Assembly (NCBI GenBank): GCA_002345145.1 | Contig: DDVC01000085.1 | Location: 1-6,649 of the forward strand | Length of the DNA stretch: 6,649 nucleotides | From: Bacteroidetes bacterium UBA2322 | Lineage (GTDB): Bacteria > Bacteroidota > Bacteroidia > Chitinophagales > UBA2359 | Direction of reading: 5' to 3' | Shown here: positions 1 through 5,648 of the stretch, piece after piece | Numbering within the stretch: the stretch's first letter is position 1 | How the letters are laid out: each line of letters begins with the position of its first letter | The notes under the pieces: model-generated | Seen by the model: the letters and a program-made list of their open reading frames with translations, nothing else | The model's database searches: none | What the model was told of the DNA's origin: nothing | Program-made: the position numbers and the translations under genes

Positions 1-686
1 TTTTCCTGAAACCGGTTGTACATCTTTTTTTCCTTCTCCGATAAGCCCTCGTAGCGCAGTTTTTCTTTGGCTTTGTCTAACCCTTTGGCTTTAAAGCCGT
101 CTTTTACCTCGCTGTTTTTCAAAAAATACACCCACTCGTCTAAGCTATCTTTGGCTATATCATTGAAATTATTCACTTTAAGCAAATAATACTTCGGGAA
201 AATATCGACTATTTTTTCTACTTTGAAATTGAGTTTTTGTTGGAGGGTGGGTAGCAAAACATCGTTTTCGTGCATTCCAATAAACTCGCCTTTGTACTCA
301 TACACATAATCTTTGCCCTGCCCTAAACCAAAATAAACAATGTTGATAGAGTATATTTTTTTGATTGTTCCATACGGCTCACCCTCTTTTATGTACTCGG
401 TAACCAATTTAGAAACGCCGTAAAGCATACGCTGAAAGTAGTCAATTGCAGAGTCGTTTTGCACTTCTACCAACATTAACTCTCCTTTATCAGACTTTAC
501 CAAAATATCTACCCTATTGTACTTATCATACTCATCTTGTTTGTTTCCTTCACTTTCTAAAATGCTTTCAATCCTTACATCAAACCGTAGTAACTCAGAT
601 AAAAAGCCCTCCAAAATGCCAAAATTGGCTTTGTGGCGTAGCAATTTTTTCATTGCCCAATCAAATCGGATTAGTTTTTTGCTCAT
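1..686 (-). CDS. Rpn-family PD-(D/E)XK nuclease / putative transposase, C-terminus cut by window edge
   Basis: The gene starts at ATG 686 and stays open for 228 codons to the window edge, so the C-terminus and stop are not visible. An in-frame TAG lies seven codons upstream of the ATG, which fixes this start; there is no Shine-Dalgarno sequence. The protein opens with the family-like stretch IRFDWAMKKLLRHKANFGIL, then shows a nuclease core: RVD with Asp60, followed by LMLVEVQN with Glu74 and Gln76, the D-(E)xQ variant of PD-(D/E)XK. Tyr83, Arg86 and Tyr89 follow in DYFQRMLYGVSKL, a conserved family block. Family knowledge: Rpn proteins are DNA endonucleases linked to recombination and often annotated as putative transposases. 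Near the edge the sequence reads EGLSEKEKKMYNRFQE, the normal family tail region, so the reading frame is intact through the seven-A run. By eye it is A+T-richer than the GGGP synthase region. Relatives are usually near 300 residues, so roughly 60 to 80 are missing. The family is clear; the biological role is not. Confidence 0.85.
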   Translation of the reverse strand, partial: MSKKLIRFDWAMKKLLRHKANFGILEGFLSELLRFDVRIESILESEGNKQDEYDKYNRVDILVKSDKGELMLVEVQNDSAIDYFQRMLYGVSKLVTEYIKEGEPYGTIKKIYSINIVYFGLGQGKDYVYEYKGEFIGMHENDVLLPTLQQKLNFKVEKIVDIFPKYYLLKVNNFNDIAKDSLDEWVYFLKNSEVKDGFKAKGLDKAKEKLRYEGLSEKEKKMYNRFQE

Positions 687-732
687 GGTTTTTGTTGGTA
701 AAAGCTATGGTAAAAATGCGTAGATGTAAAGG

Positions 733-746
733 ATAGCAACTGCTAT
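733..746. promoter_or_regulatory. Short perfect dyad upstream of the Rpn-like gene
   Basis: ATAGCA and TGCTAT form a perfect 6-bp inverted repeat separated by two bases. It lies between the candidate -7 box (789-796) and the start codon at 686, within the predicted leader of the Rpn-like gene. It could be a protein-binding dyad or chance; the two-base spacing makes a full hairpin unlikely without opening the inner pairs. Confidence 0.2.
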
Positions 747-788
747 AATTAACCCATTTTGCAGAGTTATTGTTTTTGTGCCATTTGG

Positions 789-796
789 CAAAATTA
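789..796 (-). promoter_or_regulatory. Candidate Bacteroidota -7 box for the Rpn-like gene
   Basis: The minus strand reads TAATTTTG, a perfect match to the Bacteroidota -7 consensus TAnnTTTG. The predicted transcript would carry a leader of roughly 95 nt before ATG 686. No TTG is present at the usual -33 distance, so the call rests on the -7 box alone. No equally good box was seen on the plus strand for the divergent gene at 937. Confidence 0.35.
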
Positions 797-936
797 AATA
801 AAATTGAACTATCGGCATTATTTACCCGCGCTGTATGTAGCTGTGTTCTCTTGAAAAACAGGGGTGCGAACTGCAATAAAATAACCTACACAATCTTAAA
901 ATCTACTTACTTCACCTTAAAATTGTTTTCCTTTTT

Positions 937-1770
937 ATGCAACAACAATTAAAAACCAACAATTTGTCTTTTTTGTTCGGGCTTACCCGCTCTGCTGCCA
1001 CCATTAACCTGTTGCTCCTTAGTCTGCTGCTTGCCTTTGCTTTGCAAAACGGTTATGCCCAGCCAAGAGAACATATAACCAATACCAACGGCTGGTACAT
1101 GCTGTTTGGAAACCACCGCCTTACCAACAAATGGGGGCTGCATACCGAATACCAATGGCGAAGAAACGATATTGTTACCAACTGGCAGCAATCGCTTTTG
1201 CGTATAGGGGTGGACTACCGCTTTAACGATAATGTTATGCTCACCGCAGGATATGGCAACATTATTACCTACCCTTATGGCGAGCTGCCTACCCTTACCA
1301 CCTTTAACGAAAACAGAATTTGGGAAAACCTGCTTATTACCCAAAAATTGAACCGGTTTTATTTACAGCACCGATACCGGTTGGAACAGCGTTTTGCTGA
1401 CCACTATGTAAAAAATGCCGAAGGAATGCCCGAAAAAGACAAGGTGATTTATACCAACCGTATGCGTTACTTGTTTTCGGTTACTTACCCGCTTAATAAG
1501 CCGGTAATGGAAAAAAACACGCTGTTCCTGCGCCTGTACGAAGAAGCCTTTGTTAATTTTGGCGAAAACGTGGGTAAAAATATTTTTGACCAAAACCGAG
1601 CATACATAGCCCTTGGCTACCAAATAAACAAACAAGCCAACATACAGGCGGGATATTTACACCACCTTGTTTTTAAGCCCGATGGCATACACGTAGAAAA
1701 AAACAACACCCTTCAATTGGGTTTAACCTATAATTTAGACCTTCGCAAACAACACCATTCAGCGCCCTAA
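937..1770 (+). CDS. DUF2490 family outer-membrane beta-barrel protein
   Basis: This encodes a 277-residue protein. It has a long N-terminal export signal: a polar stretch with Lys6 and Arg18, a hydrophobic core (about residues 22-36, INLLLLSLLLAFAL), and a likely cleavage site near GYAQ (residues 39-42). The mature part alternates polar and aromatic residues in strand-like segments, including HTEYQWRRND, LRIGVDYRFNDNVMLTAGYG, HRYRLEQRF and NTLQLGLTYNLDL. The Trp-rich start, the HRYRLEQRF block and the ALGYQINKQANIQAGYLHHL segment are typical of DUF2490 proteins in Bacteroidota, which are predicted small outer-membrane barrels of unknown function. Length (about 235 mature residues) is normal for the family. 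Another in-frame Met does not occur before residue 55, past the signal, so ATG 937 is the reasonable start; the 5' side lacks a Shine-Dalgarno sequence and a convincing -7 box. It is transcribed alone and converges on the peroxidase gene. Family and location are well supported; substrate or partner is unknown. Confidence 0.85.
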   Translation: MQQQLKTNNLSFLFGLTRSAATINLLLLSLLLAFALQNGYAQPREHITNTNGWYMLFGNHRLTNKWGLHTEYQWRRNDIVTNWQQSLLRIGVDYRFNDNVMLTAGYGNIITYPYGELPTLTTFNENRIWENLLITQKLNRFYLQHRYRLEQRFADHYVKNAEGMPEKDKVIYTNRMRYLFSVTYPLNKPVMEKNTLFLRLYEEAFVNFGENVGKNIFDQNRAYIALGYQINKQANIQAGYLHHLVFKPDGIHVEKNNTLQLGLTYNLDLRKQHHSAP

Positions 1771-1877
1771 AAGCGCCAAAGCTGTAGGGTAATATTGCGT
1801 ACTCTTAACAACGTCATTATTTGTGCGTAATAACTTTATCAAAAGCCACAAAGGCAAGAATTTAAAGCGTTTGAGAT

Positions 1878-1912
1878 GCTCGCATTACTCCTTAAAATCG
1901 GGCAATGCGAGC
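1878..1912. repeat. 9-bp perfect inverted repeat between convergent genes
   Basis: GCTCGCATT (1878-1886) and AATGCGAGC (1904-1912) can pair perfectly around a 17-base loop. The repeat lies in the 162-bp gap between the stop of the DUF2490 gene and the stop of the peroxidase gene, where a shared bidirectional terminator would be expected. Neither strand has a T-run after the stem, so it is not a classical intrinsic terminator; it may be a 3'-end stabilising hairpin. Nothing else of note was seen in 1771-1932. Confidence 0.35.
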
Positions 1913-1932
1913 TATAGCCAATGAGTTTGCAA

Positions 1933-3327
1933 TTACTCGCACCCTAAATCATGTTTAGAGGGCTGGTCATTATTAGGGAAACAGTTGCCCGATGGGAGCG
2001 ATTGCGGCACATATCGGGCAAGGTTGGGGTCGTTGAGGGCGTTTTCTATAAAATCGGTAATTTGGTCAATTTCCTGCTCGCTGAGGTATAGTTTTTTAAA
2101 CTCGGGCGAGAGCATATTGGCGGGTACTAAGTGGTTTTGCGGCACGGCGTTGTTTTTATACTCTACTACCTGGCGCACGGTGTTAAACGAAGCACCATGC
2201 CCATAAAATGGCGAGTTTTTGAGGTTGTAGAGCTGAGGTGTTTTAAATTTATACATATCCTCTGCCCTATTGGTAAAGCCGCCGCGTCCTTTGTGTTCAG
2301 GTTTGTTGGGTGTTGCATTAAAAACATTGCCATAACTTCCTTGGTTAAGGTCATTCATGCCTAAGGCATAAAAATTCATGTCGTTAAGTGCGGGGCTGTT
2401 GTGGCATTTGTAACAGTTGGCTTTAGAAAAAAACAGTATAGCGCCTCTTTTTTGGTGTTCGGTTAGGACGTTTAGGTTGCCGCGCAGCCATTGCTGAAAA
2501 GGCGCTTGGTTGGCAAGTAGTGTGCGCTCATAGGCGGCAATGGCTAATCCGGCATTAACCTTACTTACCCTTTGTGTAGGAGGCACATCGGGAAAAGCGG
2601 CGTTAAAGAGTTGGATATATTCCTGAATAGCAGCCAAATCCGATTCGGAAACCACCAATCGGTGCACGTCTTGCCCGGCTATGGCTTGTGTTTCAGCGCC
2701 CTCAAAACCCAAGAGGTTTTTTTCTTTGGGTGTGCCGGGTGTCCAGGCATACTGTGTGCCCATGTTTACGCCGGTAGCGCCAAACTGCCCGTTCCAGAGT
2801 ATATTAGGCTGGTAGGCTATGTTAAGGGCAGAGGGCGTTCTGATGGGTTGAACATCTAACTCGCTATCGGCGTAGTGATTATTATTGGTACGCCCTTCAC
2901 CATTGATGCCAAAACCTATGCCTCCATCGCCAATGCCCTGCGGCACACATGCCTGAAAACCGGCTTTTACGTGGTGGCAACTGGCACAGGAGTAGGTGCC
3001 TAAACCTTCGGGTTTTTTAGGATTTAACCCGATATAGGTTTCGTGAAAAAGTAGTTTACCTAACTCTACTTTTGGGGCAGTAATAGGGTTGTTGGGGTCT
3101 TGCGGTATGGCTGCATAGTTGTTGCTTTCGGGCAAAATAAAGTGATTTTTACCCACTCCGCCCGATGCGTTTTGCAGTACTTCGTTTAGGCGGTAGTCTA
3201 AGTAGTCATCGGTCATCCAGCCTTCATCGGGGTTACAGCCGGCAGCAAATAGCAGCAGCAAAACGGCTGCAAAGATGGTTAAAAAATGGGTGTTAAACTT
3301 AGCGGAGGTTAGAAAATGGCATTTCAT
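1933..3327 (-). CDS. Di-haem cytochrome c peroxidase / MauG-family lipoprotein
   Basis: This encodes 464 residues. The N-terminus is a lipoprotein signal: a hydrophobic core at about 15-28 followed by FAAGC, with Cys31 as the lipidated residue, so the mature protein is probably envelope-anchored outside the cytoplasm. Two CxxCH haem-attachment motifs are visible: C114-ASC-H118 and C305-YKC-H309. The fold markers of the bacterial cytochrome c peroxidase/MauG family are in order: ELGKLLFHE (89-96), RTPSALNIAYQPNILWNGQF (163-182), GLAIAAYERTL (260-270), RGAILFFSKANC (294-305) and FKTPQLYNLKNSPFYGHGA (361-379). His377 lies where the family has its conserved PYxHdG histidine. Met405 is one possible axial ligand, but I cannot assign it. 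Family members reduce hydrogen peroxide with electrons from small c-type donors or carry out MauG-like oxidations. Three extra cysteines (127, 449, 463) are present. The gene stands alone, with no Shine-Dalgarno sequence; possible control elements lie in 3328-3586. The peroxidase itself is confident; its donor and true substrate are unknown. Confidence 0.93.
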   Translation of the reverse strand: MKCHFLTSAKFNTHFLTIFAAVLLLLFAAGCNPDEGWMTDDYLDYRLNEVLQNASGGVGKNHFILPESNNYAAIPQDPNNPITAPKVELGKLLFHETYIGLNPKKPEGLGTYSCASCHHVKAGFQACVPQGIGDGGIGFGINGEGRTNNNHYADSELDVQPIRTPSALNIAYQPNILWNGQFGATGVNMGTQYAWTPGTPKEKNLLGFEGAETQAIAGQDVHRLVVSESDLAAIQEYIQLFNAAFPDVPPTQRVSKVNAGLAIAAYERTLLANQAPFQQWLRGNLNVLTEHQKRGAILFFSKANCYKCHNSPALNDMNFYALGMNDLNQGSYGNVFNATPNKPEHKGRGGFTNRAEDMYKFKTPQLYNLKNSPFYGHGASFNTVRQVVEYKNNAVPQNHLVPANMLSPEFKKLYLSEQEIDQITDFIENALNDPNLARYVPQSLPSGNCFPNNDQPSKHDLGCE

Positions 3328-3344
3328 ACAAAATACAACTTGGG

Positions 3345-3371
3345 CTTTACCACCTTTAAAGTGAGGTAAAG
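3345..3371. promoter_or_regulatory. Dyad just upstream of the peroxidase start codon
   Basis: CTTTACC (3345-3351) and GGTAAAG (3365-3371) are perfect 7-bp inverted arms separated by 13 bases, with the self-complementary CTTTAAAG (3354-3361) between them. The inner edge is 17 bases from the ATG at 3327. It could be an operator or a leader hairpin that hides the start region. No known regulator motif was recognised with confidence. Confidence 0.35.
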
Positions 3372-3437
3372 CAAGTGAAAAAATAGCACAATTTGTATGA
3401 GTTGAGTAACGATGCTATCCCGCGCCAAAGAGGGGGT

Positions 3438-3471
3438 AAAAAAGCAGATGCCGTTTAATGCACTAACGGCA
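3438..3471 (-). terminator. Terminator-like hairpin with T-run, minus strand
   Basis: On the minus strand TGCCGTT (3471-3465) pairs with AACGGCA (3455-3449) around a nine-base loop; five bases later comes a run of six T (3443-3438). An outer AGCAG/CTGCT pairing (3488-3484 with 3447-3443) could extend the structure up to the T-run. It is the first good intrinsic-terminator candidate after the ABC-F stop, about 190 nt downstream, and also lies between the candidate -7 box at 3538-3545 and the peroxidase gene. It may end the operon, end a short RNA, or act as an attenuator. Confidence 0.45.
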
Positions 3472-3504
3472 GGGGTAAATTGCCTGCTCTTTTTGTTAAG
3501 GACA

Positions 3505-3520
3505 GCTACTTTTTGGTAGC
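3505..3520. repeat. Small hairpin GCTAC/GTAGC
   Basis: A 5-bp stem (3505-3509 with 3516-3520) encloses a six-base TTTTTG loop. It lies just downstream of the candidate -7 box when read on the minus strand, so it would be near the 5' end of any transcript from that promoter. There is no T-run after it, so it is not a terminator. Confidence 0.3.
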
Positions 3521-3537
3521 AATTTAAATGCCAAATA

Positions 3538-3545
3538 CAAAGTTA
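3538..3545 (-). promoter_or_regulatory. Candidate Bacteroidota -7 box upstream of the peroxidase
   Basis: The minus strand reads TAACTTTG, a perfect TAnnTTTG match. Transcription would start around 3531 and reach the peroxidase ATG after roughly 200 nt, passing through the terminator-like hairpin at 3438-3471. No clear TTG is present at the -33 distance; instead a pseudo-palindrome lies 22 bases upstream, which could suit an activator-dependent promoter. Confidence 0.4.
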
Positions 3546-3567
3546 CGCCAAGTTTGTTAATGTAGCA

Positions 3568-3586
3568 GCAGGTTTTTAAAACTTGC
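3568..3586. promoter_or_regulatory. 19-bp pseudo-palindrome upstream of the -7 box
   Basis: The plus strand reads GCAGGTTTTTAAAACTTGC: nine-base arms around a central T with a single G/T mismatch. It lies 22 bases upstream of the -7 box at 3538-3545, where a transcriptional activator or repressor could bind. The A/T core makes a chance occurrence possible. It could also belong to the 3' end of the ABC-F transcript. Confidence 0.3.
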
Positions 3587-3659
3587 ATAGCGTTCTTTGG
3601 CTGTTTTGGCAAGTTTCATTGGTGGTGCCGGCATATAATTAGGCGTTACTTTTATTAGG

Positions 3660-5636
3660 CTACTGTTGTTCTATTTGTTTTTTTTGCTCTTGCACTTCTT
3701 CCAGTTCCAACAGAAAGATTTCCCAGTTTTCCATTTCGGATTGGAGTTGTTGTTTGCAGTGTTGGTAGTCTGTCATTGCTTTTTTCACTTGTTCATCGGG
3801 TTGAGCATAAAATTGGGTATCTGCCATTTGAATTTCAAATTGGGCAATGGTATTTTCTAACTGCGCAATGGTTTGCTCGGCTTTTTTTACCTTGTTTTCC
3901 TGTTTTCTGATTTCGCGCTCTAAATTTTTGAGGGCTTCCCATCGGTTAATACGTTCTTGTTTTGCTTCGGTTTCGGCGGCGGGTTTTGGGGCTTCTGTGC
4001 GGCTTTTCATGCCCAATTCATCAAGTGTTTGCATGTTTTCTTGGTGCAAAAAATCGTAAATATCGCCGTGGTAAGAGCGTATATTTTTGTTTCGGAAATG
4101 GTAAACCTTATCGGTAAGTCCTTGTAAAAACTCGCGGTCGTGCGAAACTACAATGAGCGTACCGTTAAAGTTTTTAAGGGCATCTTTCAATACCTGTTTG
4201 GCGCGCATATCTAAGTGGTTGGTAGGCTCATCTAAGATGAGCAGGTTTACCGGTTCGAGCAACATTTTTGCTAAGGCTAATCTAGATTTTTCGCCACCCG
4301 AAAGCACCATCACCTTTTTTTCTACCGCTTCGCCACTAAACAAAAAAGCGCCCAGCAGATTGCGCACTTTAAAGCGCATTTCGCCTGTGGCTACGTCGTC
4401 TATGGTTTCAAACACCGTTTTATTGCCGTCTAATGTTTCAGCCTGTCGTTGTTCAAAATAACCTATGGCTACGTTATGCCCCAGTTGGCAAACGCCCTCA
4501 AAGGGTTCTTTACCGCAAATAATTTTGGTGAGGGTGGTTTTACCCTCGCCGTTTTTGCCTATAAAAGCCACTTTTTCGCCTCGTTCAAGGGTAAAGTTTA
4601 CATTATGCAGCACCTGTGTTGCGCCGTAGTTTTTAGTAAGGTGTTCCATGTTTACTACCACCCTGCCTGAGCGCGGCGCATCGGGAAACCTAAAATGGAT
4701 AGCATCTTTTTCAAGGTCGTCTATCTCTACTTTTTCCAGATTTTCGAGTTTGTTAATAAGGGTTTGGGCAAACTTGGCTTTATTTTTTTTAGCCCTAAAT
4801 TTATTGATAAGCGTTTCGGTATGGTCAATAAATTTTTCCTGACGCTTGGCTTCGCTCACCTGCTGCTCATGGCGCTGCCTGCGCAGTTCTACAAACGCAT
4901 CATAAGGAACGCGGTAGTCGTATGCTTTTCCGTTTACCAGTTCTACGGTGCGGTTACAAACTTTATTTAAAAAAGCTATATCGTGCGAAATAAGTACTAC
5001 GCCGCCGTCATAATGCACCAAAAAATCTTCGAGCCACATAATAGATTCAATATCTAAGTGGTTGGTAGGCTCATCGAGCAGTACAAAAGAAGGTTTGCGG
5101 AGCAGTATTTTGGCTAATTCTACGCGCATTTGCCAGCCTCCGCTAAACTCTTTGAGCGGGCGGTCAAAATCGCCGTTTACAAAACCCAGTCCTTTGAGTA
5201 TTTTTTCGGTTTGCTCGCGCATGTTTAGCCCGCCCAATTGCTGAAAATGGTCTTGCGAATCGGCAAGTTGTGCAACCAATTTAAGGTAGTCTGCTGATTC
5301 ATAGTCGGTTCGGTGGGTTATTTGGTGCGTTAGGTCTTCTATGCGTTGTTGGAGCGCCAAAACTTCGGCAAAAGCGGTGGAGGTTTCTTCGTACACCGTT
5401 TTTTGGGAGTTTACGGGCATTTCTTGTGGCAAATAACCCAGCGTAGTGTGGTTATCCGTGTTAATTGCGCCGGTTTCGGGTTTCATAAACCCCATGATGA
5501 GGCGGAGGAGTGTAGATTTGCCTGCTCCATTTTTACCCACCAGCCCTATGCGGTCGGCAGGGGTAATGGTAAGGCTGATGTCGTCAAACAAAAACTGTCC
5601 GCCAAACTGTACAGATACGCCGGTTATAGCAATCAT
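3660..5636 (-). CDS. ABC-F family ATP-binding protein (ribosome-acting, two ABC domains plus coiled-coil tail)
   Basis: This encodes 658 residues with no membrane segments and two ABC domains in one chain, the ABC-F layout. Domain 1: Walker A GKNGAGKS (34-41), Q-loop YLPQE (Gln71), signature FSGGWQ (164-169), Walker B LLDEPTNHLD (186-195; Asp188, Glu189) and switch His218. The inter-domain linker (about 236-320) is highly charged, with KFRAKKNKAKFAQ (279-291), matching the P-site tRNA-interaction motif region. Domain 2: Walker A GKNGEGKT (360-367), signature LSGGEK (445-450), Walker B ILDEPTNHLD (467-476; Glu470) and His499. A Gln/Glu/Lys-rich coiled coil follows at about 555-657, as in Uup-like members. 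Family knowledge: ABC-F proteins bind the ribosomal E site and relieve stalling, and some protect against antibiotics. The signature with Trp168 and the second-domain sequence recall the YdiF/YheS group, but I would not name the gene. It starts 12 bp after the GGGP synthase stop, so co-transcription is likely. Both catalytic centres look intact. Confidence 0.95.
   Translation of the reverse strand: MIAITGVSVQFGGQFLFDDISLTITPADRIGLVGKNGAGKSTLLRLIMGFMKPETGAINTDNHTTLGYLPQEMPVNSQKTVYEETSTAFAEVLALQQRIEDLTHQITHRTDYESADYLKLVAQLADSQDHFQQLGGLNMREQTEKILKGLGFVNGDFDRPLKEFSGGWQMRVELAKILLRKPSFVLLDEPTNHLDIESIMWLEDFLVHYDGGVVLISHDIAFLNKVCNRTVELVNGKAYDYRVPYDAFVELRRQRHEQQVSEAKRQEKFIDHTETLINKFRAKKNKAKFAQTLINKLENLEKVEIDDLEKDAIHFRFPDAPRSGRVVVNMEHLTKNYGATQVLHNVNFTLERGEKVAFIGKNGEGKTTLTKIICGKEPFEGVCQLGHNVAIGYFEQRQAETLDGNKTVFETIDDVATGEMRFKVRNLLGAFLFSGEAVEKKVMVLSGGEKSRLALAKMLLEPVNLLILDEPTNHLDMRAKQVLKDALKNFNGTLIVVSHDREFLQGLTDKVYHFRNKNIRSYHGDIYDFLHQENMQTLDELGMKSRTEAPKPAAETEAKQERINRWEALKNLEREIRKQENKVKKAEQTIAQLENTIAQFEIQMADTQFYAQPDEQVKKAMTDYQHCKQQLQSEMENWEIFLLELEEVQEQKKQIEQQ
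4207..4232 (-). repeat. 26-bp exact repeat, copy in the second Walker B of the ABC-F gene
   Basis: These 26 bases are identical to 5050-5075. They encode the DEPTNHLD core of the second ABC domain with the same codons as the first. Protein conservation explains the similarity in part, but identical codon choice over the whole stretch suggests either biased codon use or exchange between the two halves. Confidence 0.8.
5050..5075 (-). repeat. 26-bp exact repeat, copy in the first Walker B of the ABC-F gene
   Basis: This is the partner of 4207-4232, about 840 bp away in the same orientation. It encodes DEPTNHLD of the first ABC domain. The match ends sharply on both sides, where the codons diverge. 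Confidence 0.8.
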
Positions 5637-5648
5637 GGTTGGTTAAAA

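Larger units (their letters stand above)
3328..3659. other. 332-bp non-coding region between the ABC-F stop and the peroxidase start
   Basis: No convincing gene is seen on either strand. Read on the minus strand, in order, it holds: the 3' flank of the ABC-F gene, a 19-bp pseudo-palindrome (3568-3586), a perfect -7 box (3538-3545), a 5-bp hairpin GCTAC/GTAGC (3505-3520), a terminator-like stem with six T residues (3438-3471), and a 7-bp dyad close to the peroxidase ATG (3345-3371). The density of dyads is higher than in the other gaps here and suggests a regulated leader, a small RNA, or an operon terminator followed by a second promoter. Confidence 0.5.

Noticed and set aside
20..35. Possible frameshift in the Rpn-like gene at a homopolymer run
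   Set aside because: On first reading the run seemed to shift the frame, but recounting gives seven T on the plus strand (25-31), and the frame continues cleanly into EKKMYNRFQE, the expected family sequence.
446..736. Open frame on the plus strand opposite the Rpn-like gene
   Set aside because: It is antisense to a frame with clear nuclease motifs, has a Cys/Leu/Phe-rich composition without domain features, and is best seen as a shadow.
770..952. Short plus-strand frame leading into the DUF2490 gene
   Set aside because: It has no recognisable features, no start context, and overlaps the real gene start in another frame.
949..1344. 131-codon minus-strand frame inside the DUF2490 gene
   Set aside because: Shadow of a gene with a signal peptide and family-typical barrel segments; no motif in the antisense product.
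2572..2859. Plus-strand frame opposite the peroxidase
   Set aside because: Antisense to a frame with two CxxCH haem motifs; no features of its own.
3469..3500. Plus-strand terminator-like hairpin GCAGG/CCTGC followed by CTTTTTG
   Set aside because: No plus-strand gene lies upstream for over 1.6 kb (the DUF2490 gene ends at 1770), and the stem is only 5 bp; the minus-strand structure in the same place is more useful.
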